NCBI GenBank assembly: GCA_019915015.1
Contig: JAHBBC010000019.1
Location: 620,001-684,000 of the forward strand
DNA from: Auriscalpium vulgare
Lineage: Eukaryota > Basidiomycota > Agaricomycetes > Russulales > Auriscalpiaceae
Length of the DNA stretch: 64,000 nt
Direction of reading: 5' to 3'
Shown here: positions 45,730-55,785 of the stretch, piece after piece
Layout: each line of letters begins with the position of its first letter
Position numbering within the stretch: the first letter of the stretch is position 1
Notes under the pieces: model-generated
Database searches by the model: none
Seen by the model: only the letters and a program-made list of their open reading frames with translations
What the model was told of the DNA's origin: nothing
Position numbers and translations under genes: made by a program

Positions 45730-47190
45730 ATGCCCACGCCCGCAGCCTCGTTGCAGGCTTCTCTCAAGAAACACAACGACACATTTGAGTCACTGCTTGC
45801 CCTCATACCCGCCAGGTACTACCTCGTGCGCGAGGACGCCGACGACCAGGTGCGCACTGATCATCTCTATCATGCAAGCTCATGAAACACATGCGGTATC
45901 GTAGGCCGCGTCCAAATATCACAAGAACACAAAAAAGCAGACTGGTGGGAAGGCTGCTCTGAAAGAGGCGTCCAAAAAGGCGCGACGAGACAAGGTGCGC
46001 CGTGTCCTGCTAGGTGACACGCTCTTCTAGACGTATGCCTTGCGGCGCATATACAGCTTGATCCAGCGAACAACAAGACTGTCATTCAGCTCCAAAATGA
46101 ATCCCTTCAGGAACCCGGCCCCTCGAAAGGCAAGGGCAAACAAAAAGCTGCAGCCTCCGACGAGTCCGACGACGACTCTGACGCCGATGCCGACATCGCC
46201 ATGGACGTCGACGACGACCTCGTTTCTGACGCTGACGCTGATGGCGCTGAAGATGATGGGATCGTGCCGCTCGCGCAACCCGCTAGCATTGAAACGTTGC
46301 GCGCAAAGCTGCACGCGAAGATTGATTCGATGCGCGCGCGCGGACGGGCGGCCAGTGGGAAGGACGAGCTGCTGGAGGAGCGCCGGCAGCAGCGCGCGGC
46401 GATGCGCGAGCGGCGACGACGGGAGACGCGTGAGAAGATCAGGCAGGAGGAGGAGCGCAAGGCGCAGAAACACAAGGGGAAGGGGAAGGAGAAGGAGCGG
46501 GACAAGGCCGTGCCGAACAAGGTGCGTACGACAGCTCTACTGTGTAGGACGCGCTCTTTTATATTCTTCCACTTTGCAGACGCAGCTCCTCGTCCCGGAC
46601 CAGTCCGCCAATCGTGCGCCCGACCCGCGCTCTGCCCTCACGAATGTCGCCTTCTCTGCCGTCGCGGGATCGTCCGCGTCCTCATCGAAGGCGCATGCAA
46701 AAGCGGCGCGCCTCAAGACGTCCTCGAACCCTGCACAAGCTCTTGAGCAGCTGTCCGCACGCAAGGAGAAGCTCGCAGCGTTGCCAGAGGACAAACGTAA
46801 GGCCATCGAGGAGCGCGAGCGGTGGGAGAAGGCAGAGGCGCGCATGGATGGCGTGAAGGTGCGCGACGACGAGGCGCGCCTGAAGAAAGCGGCGAAGCGC
46901 GGTGAGAAGGAAAAGGGGAAGAGCAAGAAGGCGTGGTGCGTGCTGACATTCGGCTTCGGAAAGGTTGAACCTGACCAACTCATTTGCTTAGGACGGAGCG
47001 CAAGGAGCAGGTCGCGGCGTCGATGGCCGCGAAGCAAAAGAAGCGCACGGACAATATCGCCATGCGCTCGCAGAAGCGGAACGACAAGCGCAAGGGTACG
47101 AATGGGAAGAACAAGGCGCGCCCCGGGTTCGAGGGGAAGGCCTTTGGAAAGAAAGGGAAGGAGCAGAGCTCGCGCGGCAAGAAAAAGTGA
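45730..47190 (+). CDS. RRP14: SURF6-domain ribosome biogenesis protein Rrp14
   Basis: Five exons encode about 390 residues from MPTPAASLQASLKKHNDTFE to SSRGKKK. The N-terminal domain (FESLLALIPARYYLVRED, SKYHKNTKKQ) is the Rrp14 N-terminal region. It is followed by an acidic Asp/Ser stretch and a long, highly charged Lys/Arg/Glu helix with the SURF6 signature (IETLRAKLHAKIDSMRARGR, MRERRRRETREKIRQEEE) and the C-terminal half (RTDNIAMRSQKRNDKRKG). The protein works in the nucleolus in early 60S and 40S assembly. The small second exon (SKYHKNTKKQTGGKAALKE) is bounded by 58- and 62-bp introns. Confidence 0.94.
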
Positions 47191-47502
47191 TCAAGAGCGA
47201 TTTGTATCTTCGCTCTCTTTTCAAAGCGTATTGCATTTGCATCTGGCCGCATTGTTGATCAGCGTGGGGGCGACGTGATATAGTGATCCCGAACTGCATC
47301 TGCATCCGGGCTCAGTCCTCTTCGACCTCGATGTAAACTGGGAGCTCCGTGGCCACGTTTAACATCCCTGCAGCGCATCTTCATCTTGACCATCCTTATT
47401 CCGGTCTTCTTCTGCAACCCTAGTCGATCCTTATACCAGATCGAAGTTCTCGGGCTCGTCTCTCCCAATGCCGTGCTTCCCCAGGTTTCTTTGAATTTGC
47501 TT
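47191..47502. other. Start of tandem duplication unit 1 (3' flank of the membrane-protein gene)
   Basis: From about 47255 this interval aligns with 50961-51147 in unit 2. It still encodes, after the premature stop of the upstream gene, remnants of the longer C-terminus seen in the other copy. Confidence 0.6.
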
Positions 47503-48804
47503 CTACGAGATAACCGATGTAAGCAGGGGCGACTCAGGCATCGGGGAGGATGTCGCTTGTGATCCTTGGCCTGATCTCCGTACGTATGAGCTTGAGTTTC
47601 TTGGCGCACGAAAGGTGGGCGTGGTGACCGGCGGGGGAGAGTCGTCTTTCACAGTCAGGATGGTGTCTGAGTACGACTTCCGCATTGCGCACAGTGCGAT
47701 GACGATCGTCGGATACATTCCCTATACCGTAACCAGATCAGTTCAATGCTCAGCTAAGAATATGACAGCAACGCACCGTTAGCTGCGGAACGACGGCTTC
47801 GAAGACAAACAGGGCGTCATTCGTCGAAGAGAATGCTAAGCTTTTCTCCGTGAACAATAGAACTAGCGCTGCTATCTGCAACCGACGGATGTTGGCTGTC
47901 GACTCAGAGCGCCATAGATGCCACGTACCCAGATTCCGCAATACAGGAGACTAGACTCAACGAGCAGGAGAAGCGCAGAGCGCACGCGGTCTCGACCCAT
48001 GCGAATGCGGACCAGAGCAGATGCGCGATAATGCAGCCTAACACACAGGAGTCAGCTTGTGGAGCCGCTTATCGAACAAAGAAAGACATACCACGCGCGA
48101 TACGCAATCATGACGGTAGCCAGGGCGTTTGTGCAGAGCGTCAGTACGACGCCCGCGACGTAAATGTTGAACGCCGCCTGTGTCCCAAAGTCGCTACCGC
48201 CGGTGTGAACAAATGGGAGGAGGATCTCGATCACGGCGACTGCGAATGTGGCCAGGAGAAGAAGTGCTGGGGCGAGAAGCGCGAGCCGGGAGCGGTCCCA
48301 AATGACCCATGCGCGCCACACAACAATAGAATCGCCGAGGACGAACTGCGCGACGGAGAACTTCAGATCTCGCTCATGGTACAGTCTTCGTATGTCACTC
48401 ACAGTGACAATGCTGATGTACTGGGCATACGCGGGCAGTAGGCTGCGCGCTAGGATGGATGCGAGGATGCCGACGATGGCGTGCGCAGTCGCAAGCAGGT
48501 ACATAAGGCAGATGGCGACGACAAGGAAGATGTTGGTCCGGTTGCTTCTCACTTTCCGCCTGTAATAACATAATTGCGCGGACATTAATATCATGCGAGC
48601 GAAGACGTCACGGGGGAAAGCGGTAAACATCAAGGGAAAAAAATACATACAGGAGGGTGTACAACGTGAAAACAAACAGCGGGGAATAGATGCCTGGCAG
48701 GACATGATCAAATCATGCGTGGTCTAATTTGGATGAAGCTCACCGAATAGAAAAACCTCGACGAAGGGGGCCATCTGCCCTGGATTAAAAGCTTCAGTGG
48801 TCAT
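47503..48804 (-). CDS. Seven-helix membrane protein, copy 1 (C-terminally shortened)
   Basis: About seven exons start at MTTEAFNPGQMAPFVEVFLF (48804) and end LLTSVIS with TAG at 47505-47503, about 300 residues. Seven hydrophobic helices are visible, including IFLVVAICLMYLLATAHAIV, VLGDSIVVWRAWVIWDRS and LLLVESSLLYCGIW. The LGD.IV.WRAWV.W motif is typical of a large, poorly understood seven-helix family in Agaricomycetes; it is not the Ste3 pheromone receptor. The C-terminal tail is Ser/Pro-rich. Compared with copy 2, TCG-GAG reads TCG-TAG, removing about 20 residues. Both copies share all intron positions seen. Confidence 0.8.
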
Positions 48805-49189
48805 TGTGAGTAGATGGAGGACCAGCCAACGCTGCGGAAGCTCCATATATCAAGGTCTTATATCAATGACTGCTCTGGCGGGGGAATGATGGACTCGAGT
48901 TCTCCCTCTGGCTATGCACCGTGGACACCATTGTCTGATGCAAAGTGTCATCGCATATTGCGTAGATGTCTGGGTCGCCACCGGCCGTGTATTCGAAGTG
49001 CATCCTGCATCAACGTCGAAATGAACAAGGCTCGCACGGTTGAGAAGTATGACATACTTACTTGATGAGTGTAGATCAGCAGACGAGGTCCTCCAGATTG
49101 AAGCGGAGCAAGTTCATAGGCTACAGTAACTTACGAGGAGCAAATGGATCCAGACTCGTTCGACAGCTCGCGACCGGTAGCTGATGCCA
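48805..49189. other. 5' flank of membrane-protein copy 1, duplicated region
   Basis: It aligns with 52503-52830 upstream of copy 2 (for example GGAGGACCAGCCAACGCTG and TCTGATGCAAAGTGTCA). No ORF of its own is supported. Confidence 0.55.
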
Positions 49190-49194
49190 GTGGC

Positions 49195-49328
49195 TATGAG
49201 AATCAAAGTATGATTGCAAGGGAGGTGACCGGAGAGAGTCAAGAAAGTACGAGCACGACGCGCGCATACAGCGACGCGGATTACGTAAGTATGTACCCTA
49301 CGACGAGCGACGACCCACATCGCCAACA
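49195..49328 (-). repeat. 3' LTR of the gag-only element
   Basis: 134 bp; on the minus strand it begins TGTTGGCGATGTGGG and ends GATTCTCATA. No difference from 50508-50641 was found. Confidence 0.85.
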
Positions 49329-49400
49329 CAACCTCTTGGGTCAAGCGAGTCCATATCAAACGAATGGAGTATTAAAAAGAATGTGAGGAGTACGGAGGAA

Positions 49401-50231
49401 TTAAAAAGTGAGCTGGGACTTATCAACCTCTTCATCGCGCGCCATATGCACCTTCTCCCTACGCAGTTCCTCTTCATCATCCTCGAACCTTGCCCGGGGC
49501 TGCTTCGGGGAGGGACACTGGGAGGCCATGTGACCACGACCACGACAGTTGTAACAGCGCATGTCGGAATGCGAAGGCGGCGCAAAACGCAGCTTGCCAC
49601 GAGACAAGTTGGTGCTCTCGGACTTGTCGGTGCGCCCACCCCAGAGATCCACGTCCAGAGTCTGCTCAAGGAGCTGACGAGTTTCCTCGTTGAGGAGACG
49701 GGTGACAACATTGTCGATAGTGAGCTCGTCGACAGGGGTGGACTCGAGGGAGACGATAAGGGGAGCAAAGGAGGGAGGGAGATGCTGGGTGAGCGCCATG
49801 ATGACGTCCATATCCTCGAGCTTGTAGCCAGCAGCTTTGAGGTGGAAGGCAGCCGTGCGAACCTGGGCTACCCACGACTGCATGGACTGGTTGTCACGCT
49901 TCGCCATCTCGAAGAGGCGGCGACGGAGGGACATGAGGGTGCCGAAACCACGTGAGCGATGGATGCGCTCGAGGTTGGTCCATACCTCGCGAACATCCTT
50001 GGACTGGGCATGGGGGAGTTGGGAAGGCTCGAGGTGCAGGATGATCTTGGCACGGGCAAGGCGTTCTTTACGAGCAAAGGTTTTCACACCTTTGGAATTT
50101 GGACCCGTATGCGGCATCGTCTCCTCCCCGCTGACCACATCCCACAACTACTTCTCCTCCAGCAAGGCCTCCATCTGAATGACCCACGTCGAGTAGTTCT
50201 CCTCGTTGAGTTTCTCGATACCGGAGGTCAT
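49401..50231 (-). pseudogene. Copia gag with CCHC zinc knuckle, stop at codon 28
   Basis: The frame starts MTSGIEKLNEENYSTWVIQM at 50231 and is broken by TAG at 50150-50148, then continues from LWDVVSGEE to a TAA at 49403-49401. The body is a Copia gag (UBN2-type) domain, with SWVAQVRTAAFHLKAAGY, ALTQHLPPSF and LTIDNVVTRLLNEE, and a CX2CX4HX4C knuckle in CYNCRGRGHMASQC. The C-terminus ends soon after the knuckle, where a Copia protease would normally follow. The stop changes what is probably a Glu codon (EEK-E-LWDV in relatives, inferred). Either the copy is inactivated or translation begins at the internal methionine at TMPHTG. Confidence 0.8.
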
Positions 50232-50287
50232 CGTAGTGATGTGGTGATGTGGCGAAAGATTGTCGAGGGCGGAGATGATTCAATGAC

Positions 50288-50430
50288 GGGAAGGGAAGGG
50301 AAGGGAAGGGAAGGCTGGATTCTTGCTCTAGCTGGCGCACTGGGGAGACTGGCTGGATTCTCGCTCTAGCTGGCGACTGGCTGGATAGGCTCTAGCTGGC
50401 AACTGGCTGGATATGAGGCTCTAGCTGGCC
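50288..50430. repeat. GGGAA microsatellite and CTAGCTGGC minisatellite in the element leader
   Basis: Five GGGAA units at 50288-50312 are followed by about four imperfect 25-30 bp units built from CTGGAT, GCTCTAGCTGGC and GACTGG. They lie between the 5' LTR and gag. Confidence 0.8.
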
Positions 50431-50507
50431 GGGGGTGACTGAATCGGGTCAAGAGCAAAGGAAGAATGATACTAGGGGGCTAAGAGCGACGAGCAGGGCC
50501 CATAACC

Positions 50508-50641
50508 TATGAGAATCAAAGTATGATTGCAAGGGAGGTGACCGGAGAGAGTCAAGAAAGTACGAGCACGACGCGCGCATACAGCGACGCGGATTACGTA
50601 AGTATGTACCCTACGACGAGCGACGACCCACATCGCCAACA
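50508..50641 (-). repeat. 5' LTR of the gag-only element
   Basis: 134 bp, same sequence as 49195-49328. On the minus strand it is followed by GGTTATGGGCCC, a likely primer-binding or leader sequence. Confidence 0.85.
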
Positions 50642-50646
50642 GTGGC

Positions 50647-51147
50647 AAATTCCGACGAGCTATCATTTGAGTTACCAAGGTCGTAGACTGTCAGTGATGA
50701 TTGTTTGAACCCCAGTACAAGGGCCATAACACGCATACTGTACTCGAAATGCACCCCGGGGGTCGTAACCTTGCTCTGATGCAGGATGGCCAGTAAGTAC
50801 AACGACTCGCTGACCTCGGTCAGCAAGCGGCGAAAGGCGCAAACAGAAGCAATTATGCGCAAATAAGACAGTCTTCGGACTCGCCCGACGACAACTTTCT
50901 GGCAAAGGCACGATCTATCAAGTTGTCCACTGCCCTTTTCCGATAACATTTGCCACATAATTGACCAGCGCGGAGGCGACGTGATATAGTCAATCATCGA
51001 TCCCGAACTGCATCTGCACCGGGACCCATTCCTCTTCGACCTCGCTGTAAACTAGGAGCTTCGTCACGGCCACGTTCAACCTCCCTGCAGCGCATCTTCA
51101 TCTTGACCATCCTTATTCCGGTCTTCTTCTGCAACCCCAGTCGATCC
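50647..51147. other. End of duplication unit 1 and start of unit 2, with dispersed repeat
   Basis: Bases 50742-50850 resemble the insertion in the LTR at 23609-23783. The junction of the two tandem units lies near TTGACCAGCG at 50961-50970. No gene is supported. Confidence 0.55.
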
Positions 51148-52502
51148 TTATACCAGATCGAAGTTCTCGGGCTCGTCTCTCCCAATGCCGTCCTTCCCCA
51201 GGTCTCTCTGGATGTGGTTCTCCGAGATAAGCGATGTAAGCAGCTGCGACTCAGGCATGGGGGAGCGTGATCCTTGGCCTGGACTCCGTACGTATGAGCT
51301 CGAGTTTCTTGGCGCAATAAGGGGGGGCGTGACCGGCGGGAGAATGTCGTCTTTCAGAGTCAGGATGGTGTCTGAGTACGACTGCCGCATGGCGCACAGC
51401 GCGATGATGATCGTCGGATACATTCCCTATACCGTAATCAAATCACTTCAATGCTCAGCCAAGAACACGGAAGCAACGAACCGTTAGCTGCGGAACGACG
51501 GCCTCGAACACAAAAAGCGCGTCTTTCGTTGAAGAGAATGCTGGGGTTTTCTCCGTGAACAAAAAGACTAGCGCTGCGATCTGCACAAGACTGTCAATTC
51601 GGAGCGCCATAGATACCACAGCACTGCACGTACCCAAATTCCGCAATACAGAAGACTAGAATCAACGAGCAGGAGAAGCGCAGCGCGCACGCGGTCGCGT
51701 CCCACACGAATGCGGACCAGAGCAGACCCGCGATGATGCAGCCTGACACGCAAGACTCAGCTGGCGGAGTCGGAGATCGACGAAAGAATAACATACCATG
51801 CGCGATATGCAATCATGACGGTAGCCAGGGCGTTTGTGCAGAGCGTCAGTATGACGCCCGCAGCGTAGAGGTTGAACGCCCCATATGTCCCAAAGCCGCT
51901 ACCGCCGGCTTGAACAAATGGGAGGAGAATCTCGATCACGGCGACTACCATTGTGGCCAGGAGCAGAAGGGCTGGGGCGAGGAGCGCGAGCCGAGAGCGC
52001 TCCCAGATGACCCATGCGCGCCACACGACGATAGAATCGCCGAGGACGAACTGCGCGAGGGAGAATTTCAGATTTCGCTCGTGGTACAGTCGTATGACTT
52101 ACGGTGAGGATGCTGACGTACTGGGCATACGCAGGGAGTAGGCTGCGCGCCAGGATGGATGCGAGGATGCCGAGAATGGCGTGCGCAGTCGCCAGCAGGT
52201 ACATAAGGCAGATGACGACGACAAGGAAGACGTTGGTCCGGCTGTTCCTGACTTTCCGCCTGCAATCAAATAAGTGCGTAAATTTTGAGGATTATTCGAG
52301 CGAAGACGTCCAGGGGGAAAGCGGTAAACATCAGAAAGAAACACGTACAGGAGGGTGCACAACGTGAAAACGAACAGCGGGGTATAGATGCCTGGCAGTG
52401 GATCTTTGAATCATGCGTGGTCTGATTCGAATGAAGCTCACCGAATAAAAAAATCTCGACGAAGGGGGCCATCTGCCCTGGATGAAAAGCTTCAGTTGTC
52501 AT
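51148..52502 (-). CDS. Seven-helix membrane protein, copy 2 (full length)
   Basis: Seven or so exons start at MTTEAFHPGQMAPFVEIFLF (52502) and end DEPENFDLV with TAA at 51150-51148, about 320 residues. Helices and splice sites match copy 1. Recognisable parts are the MYLLATAHAI helix, FVLGDSIVVWRAWVIWERS and LLLLATMVVAVIEILLPFVQ. The C-terminal tail is about 20 residues longer than in copy 1 (SENHIQRDLGKDGIGRDEPE). The protein is probably a plasma- or endomembrane protein of unknown ligand. Retention of the long tail suggests this is the ancestral form. Confidence 0.82.
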
Positions 52503-53131
52503 GATAAGTAGACGGAGGACCAGCCAACGCTGAGGAAGCTGCCATTCAGCGAGATCTTATATCAGTGACTGCCTCTGGCTGGGGAACGATGAAACGAGCT
52601 TCTGCCTCTGGCTATGCGCTGTTGCACATCGTCTGATGCAAAGTGTCAATGCATATTGCCTAGATGGAGTCTGAGTCGCTGGCGGCGCATCCTGCATCAA
52701 CGTCGAAATGATCGAGGCTCGCACGGCCCAGCAGAATTAGAAAGGAGACAGGCTTGATGAGTAGAGAATAGCAGAGGAGGTTCCCAAACTGAAAGCGCAG
52801 CATGCTGGTAGGGAGTCGGTAGGGAGGCAGCGAAGCGTTAGACAGTTCGACATCGACGTAGCTGATAGATTCGGACGAACTATCAAATGTTTCACCAAGA
52901 CCATACCGCCAGTAACTACTAGTGGAATCCCAGTGCCAGGCATTCATGAGGGCCGTATCATGGCAGATCAACAGCCTGAGATACACTGGAAAGGATGAAG
53001 AGTCGACTAGACTAGACTGCGAACCGCTCTTCGGACTTACCCGACGGCAATCCGGCAAAGGCACGGATCTAACCGCGCCAGGCGCCTAATCGCCGTCTAC
53101 AGTGCGCCTACGCAAGTTGACCAGCGATCCA
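52503..53131. other. 5' flank of membrane-protein copy 2 and PTPA promoter
   Basis: This 629-bp interval aligns in part with 48805-49194 and 50642-50960. A minus-strand frame at 53064-52660 (MPLPDCRRVSPKSG) is open for 134 codons but has no counterpart kept open in unit 1 and no family resemblance, so it is not called as a gene. Confidence 0.5.
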
Positions 53132-54584
53132 ATGACCGCGCCCACGACATTTCGCGTACCCCAGAAAGCCATCCTATCAAAAGAACAACTTGCAGCGTTT
53201 CAACAGTCCGAGACTCACCGCAGCCTCGTCGCGTACATTGAGACCCTCAACGATGCCGTCGTCGGTGTGAAGCTGACCGATCCGTGTGCCGAGTCGCCCG
53301 TGAGCCCACAGACCTCTTGAAGGTTGCACACCTCAATACAGCGAATCTAGGCAGTGCTTGCGGTGCTCGGTGTTCTGGATCGCGTTGAGCAGCTGGCGAA
53401 GGACACGCCGGCGGTAGACAACAAGGCGTCACGATTCGGGAATCCCGCGTTTAGGATGTTCTACGACAAGGTCCAACAGGTGTGCCGCCTTCTTGAGCTC
53501 TCTGTTATTCTTGCTGAGTTTGATTGTAAAGGCTGCGCCGTCTATCAACGAGTCGCTGCCGGGCCTGCCCGCAGATGCAGTTCCAGAGGTCTCCGCATAC
53601 CTCGCCCAATCCTGGGGTAACAAGGAGCGCATCGACTACGGCAGTGGCATGGAACTGAATTTTCTATGCTGGATGTAAACTCACCTCTTAGTCTTTCCGT
53701 GGCGTCAAACTGATGACATGGCAGTATTTGCCTGGAGCGTTTGGGTGTCCTCGGACCAACCGATCACACCGCGTTGGTCGTTCGAGTGTTCTGGAGGTGG
53801 GTGCGCGATGTCTTAGTGAAACTTGAGGTCACTGAATGCGCACAGGTATATTCAAGTGATGCGCACGCTGCAATCCACGTACTGGCTGGAACCCGCTGGA
53901 TCTCATGGGGTATGGGGTTTAGACGACTACCACTTTTTGCCGTTCTTGTTTGGCTCAGCGCAAGTGAAAGGTGCGTCCAATATCTGCCTCAGTAATACTA
54001 TCTGACGCTGCCTGGCTGCAGGGCACAAATACCTCCGGCCAAAGTCAATACACGACAGCGAAGTTGTCGAAGAGTTTGCAAAAGACTACATGTATTTTGC
54101 GTGCATACGCTTCATCAATTCGGTAAGCAGACATGCTCTATCGCCAAACGGTTCACTCATTCGACCCCAGGTAAAAACAGCATCACTGCGCTGGCATTCG
54201 CCCATGCTCGATGACATCTCAGCGGTATGCGCTGTCTACCCCACCCAAACCGCTTCCTGACCACTCTCGCAGGTAAAGACATGGGATAAAGTCAATCAGG
54301 GCATGATCAAGATGTACCTTGCGGAGGTCCTGGGCAAGCTGCCCGTGATGCAACACTTCTTGTTCGGTTCGCTTTTGCCATACGACGGGCCTGCAGCGCC
54401 TGCAGATGCGGTGTACGCGGAGGCGCATGCGGGTCACGCGCATGCGCACGGAGAGGACTCCGGGTGGGCAGATGGGTGTGGGATACCGGTACCGTCAGCA
54501 TTCGGTGCAGCGGAGGAGGAGAAACGAAAGGCGACGGGGCTGAGACTTGCGGGGGCGGGTATCAGGCCTGTGCCATTTGATTGA
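53132..54584 (+). CDS. RRD2: Serine/threonine phosphatase 2A activator (PTPA, peptidyl-prolyl isomerase)
   Basis: About eight exons encode roughly 390 residues from [20 protein letters not shown] to RPVPFD. PTPA folds and activates the catalytic subunit of PP2A. Family signatures are [59 protein letters not shown] and [20 protein letters not shown] with [11 protein letters not shown] His-rich segment ([13 protein letters not shown]) lies in the C-terminal tail. The Rrd2/Ypa2 branch is suggested by length and tail, but Rrd1 is not excluded. It lies immediately right of the tandem duplication, whose end falls within 20 bp of the start codon. Confidence 0.94.
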
Positions 54585-55774
54585 GGTTAAGAAGGAACTT
54601 TATATTTTGTACAGGACATCAGTGCACGAATCCATGAGCTGATGAACGAACACAGCTGCCACTGCAGGAGCAGATTGTAGTGTGTGGCATTGGAAGTTGT
54701 AAAGCTGCAGTATAACAAAGAGGCGATCATAGAGTTCTTGGGCCTTCGACGATGGCGAGGAGATCTGCGGGCATATACTCTTCTTCCAAGGGCGTATATT
54801 CATCCCAATTGTTCTTTCAAATTCTCACAACAATGCCAGGACGTCAAGACTTTGACGCTGGTTGCAAACAGCGTGTAGGACGTCGACGCGGACCGCGCAA
54901 AATACGTCTGTTCCCTATCGAACAAGTGATTTCTCGATAGCGTGAATGCAAATTAGTATCGGGTCATTGTAAACAGTCCGTCCATTCGCACCTTCAGTGG
55001 AAAAGGCCCTGTGACCTATGCAACGAAGTGTTGGCCGAGACACAACGTGTCACTTAGTACCCAGGCGGGTATGCTCACTTTTCCGTGATGCACATGCCCT
55101 GACGAAGGTCGAGCGCTGCGATCTTCATCAGTAAAATGTCACCAGCAAGTGATTGAATCACGTACGTAGACCGGTGACCGTCTGCCTGACGACTTGAAAG
55201 GTGGAGGGGCGTCGTCAGACAGACCGGTCGATCTGAGTTTAAAAACATAGGCAGTTCTGAGCAGCTCCGACGCACCTAATCGGGACGTAATAACGTGACT
55301 TCGGAAGATGCCTGGACACATCGAGCATGCTCAGAGCCTCAATGTCGATGAATCAAATGACGAAAATATTATTTGAGTACCATGAAGCAGTCTTATGTAT
55401 CATAGAGCTCTATCAGGGAAGTCAACAGTCAACGAGTCGAGTTGAAAGCTGAGTCGAGGCTTCCTTGCCGGTGTAGCGAGTCCAAGTAGGTCATTATGGC
55501 ACGCCAAAGTAATCCCTAAGTGACTCGTGAGCGAGATAATATCTTAGGAAGATGTCATAAATGTCTGAAAGTCGAGAATGATACACAGAATGTCTATGCG
55601 ACGGTCCTGTACGCGTTCTGGCATCTTCCGAAGTCACGTTATTATCTCCCAAAAAGGAGCGTCGGCGCCACCTCAGAACTGCCTATGTATTCAAACTCAG
55701 ATCTGCCAGTCTGTCTGGCGACACTTCTCCTCCCCATGCCCAAGTGTCGCTGAGACAGAGTGGTTACGAGTCTA
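54585..55774. other. 1.2-kb intergenic region with inverted repeat
   Basis: No gene is seen. Imperfect inverted-repeat arms occupy about 55155-55320 and 55600-55785. Confidence 0.5.
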
Positions 55775-55785
55775 TCACGTACGGT
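55155..55785. repeat. Imperfect ~180-bp inverted repeat
   Basis: The arm near 55155-55320 matches the reverse complement of 55600-55785 in blocks such as ACATAGGCAGTTCTGAG, AACGTGACTTCGGAAGATGC and CGTCAGACAGAC/CGCCAGACAGAC. About 280 bp separate the arms. The right arm overlaps the last codons of the F-box-like gene. Confidence 0.75.

Larger units (their letters stand above)
49190..50646 (-). mobile_element. Gag-only Ty1/Copia-type retrotransposon with identical LTRs and GTGGC target duplication
   Basis: A 5-bp target duplication GTGGC lies at 49190-49194 and 50642-50646. Between them is a 1447-bp element on the minus strand with 134-bp LTRs (49195-49328 and 50508-50641) that appear identical. 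Removing it restores sequence homologous to unit 2 near 52850. The interior holds a leader with repeats, a gag frame and no pol. Identical LTRs indicate a recent insertion driven in trans by a complete relative. Confidence 0.85.

Noticed and set aside
47503..52502. Two seven-helix proteins near a Ste6-like exporter as Ste3 pheromone receptors of a mating locus
   Set aside because: Helix motifs (LGDSIVVWRAWV.W) fit a different Agaricomycete membrane-protein family, and no CAAX pheromone precursor was found nearby.
52660..53064. 134-codon minus-strand frame upstream of membrane-protein copy 2
   Set aside because: The homologous region in unit 1 does not keep the frame and the protein resembles nothing known to me.
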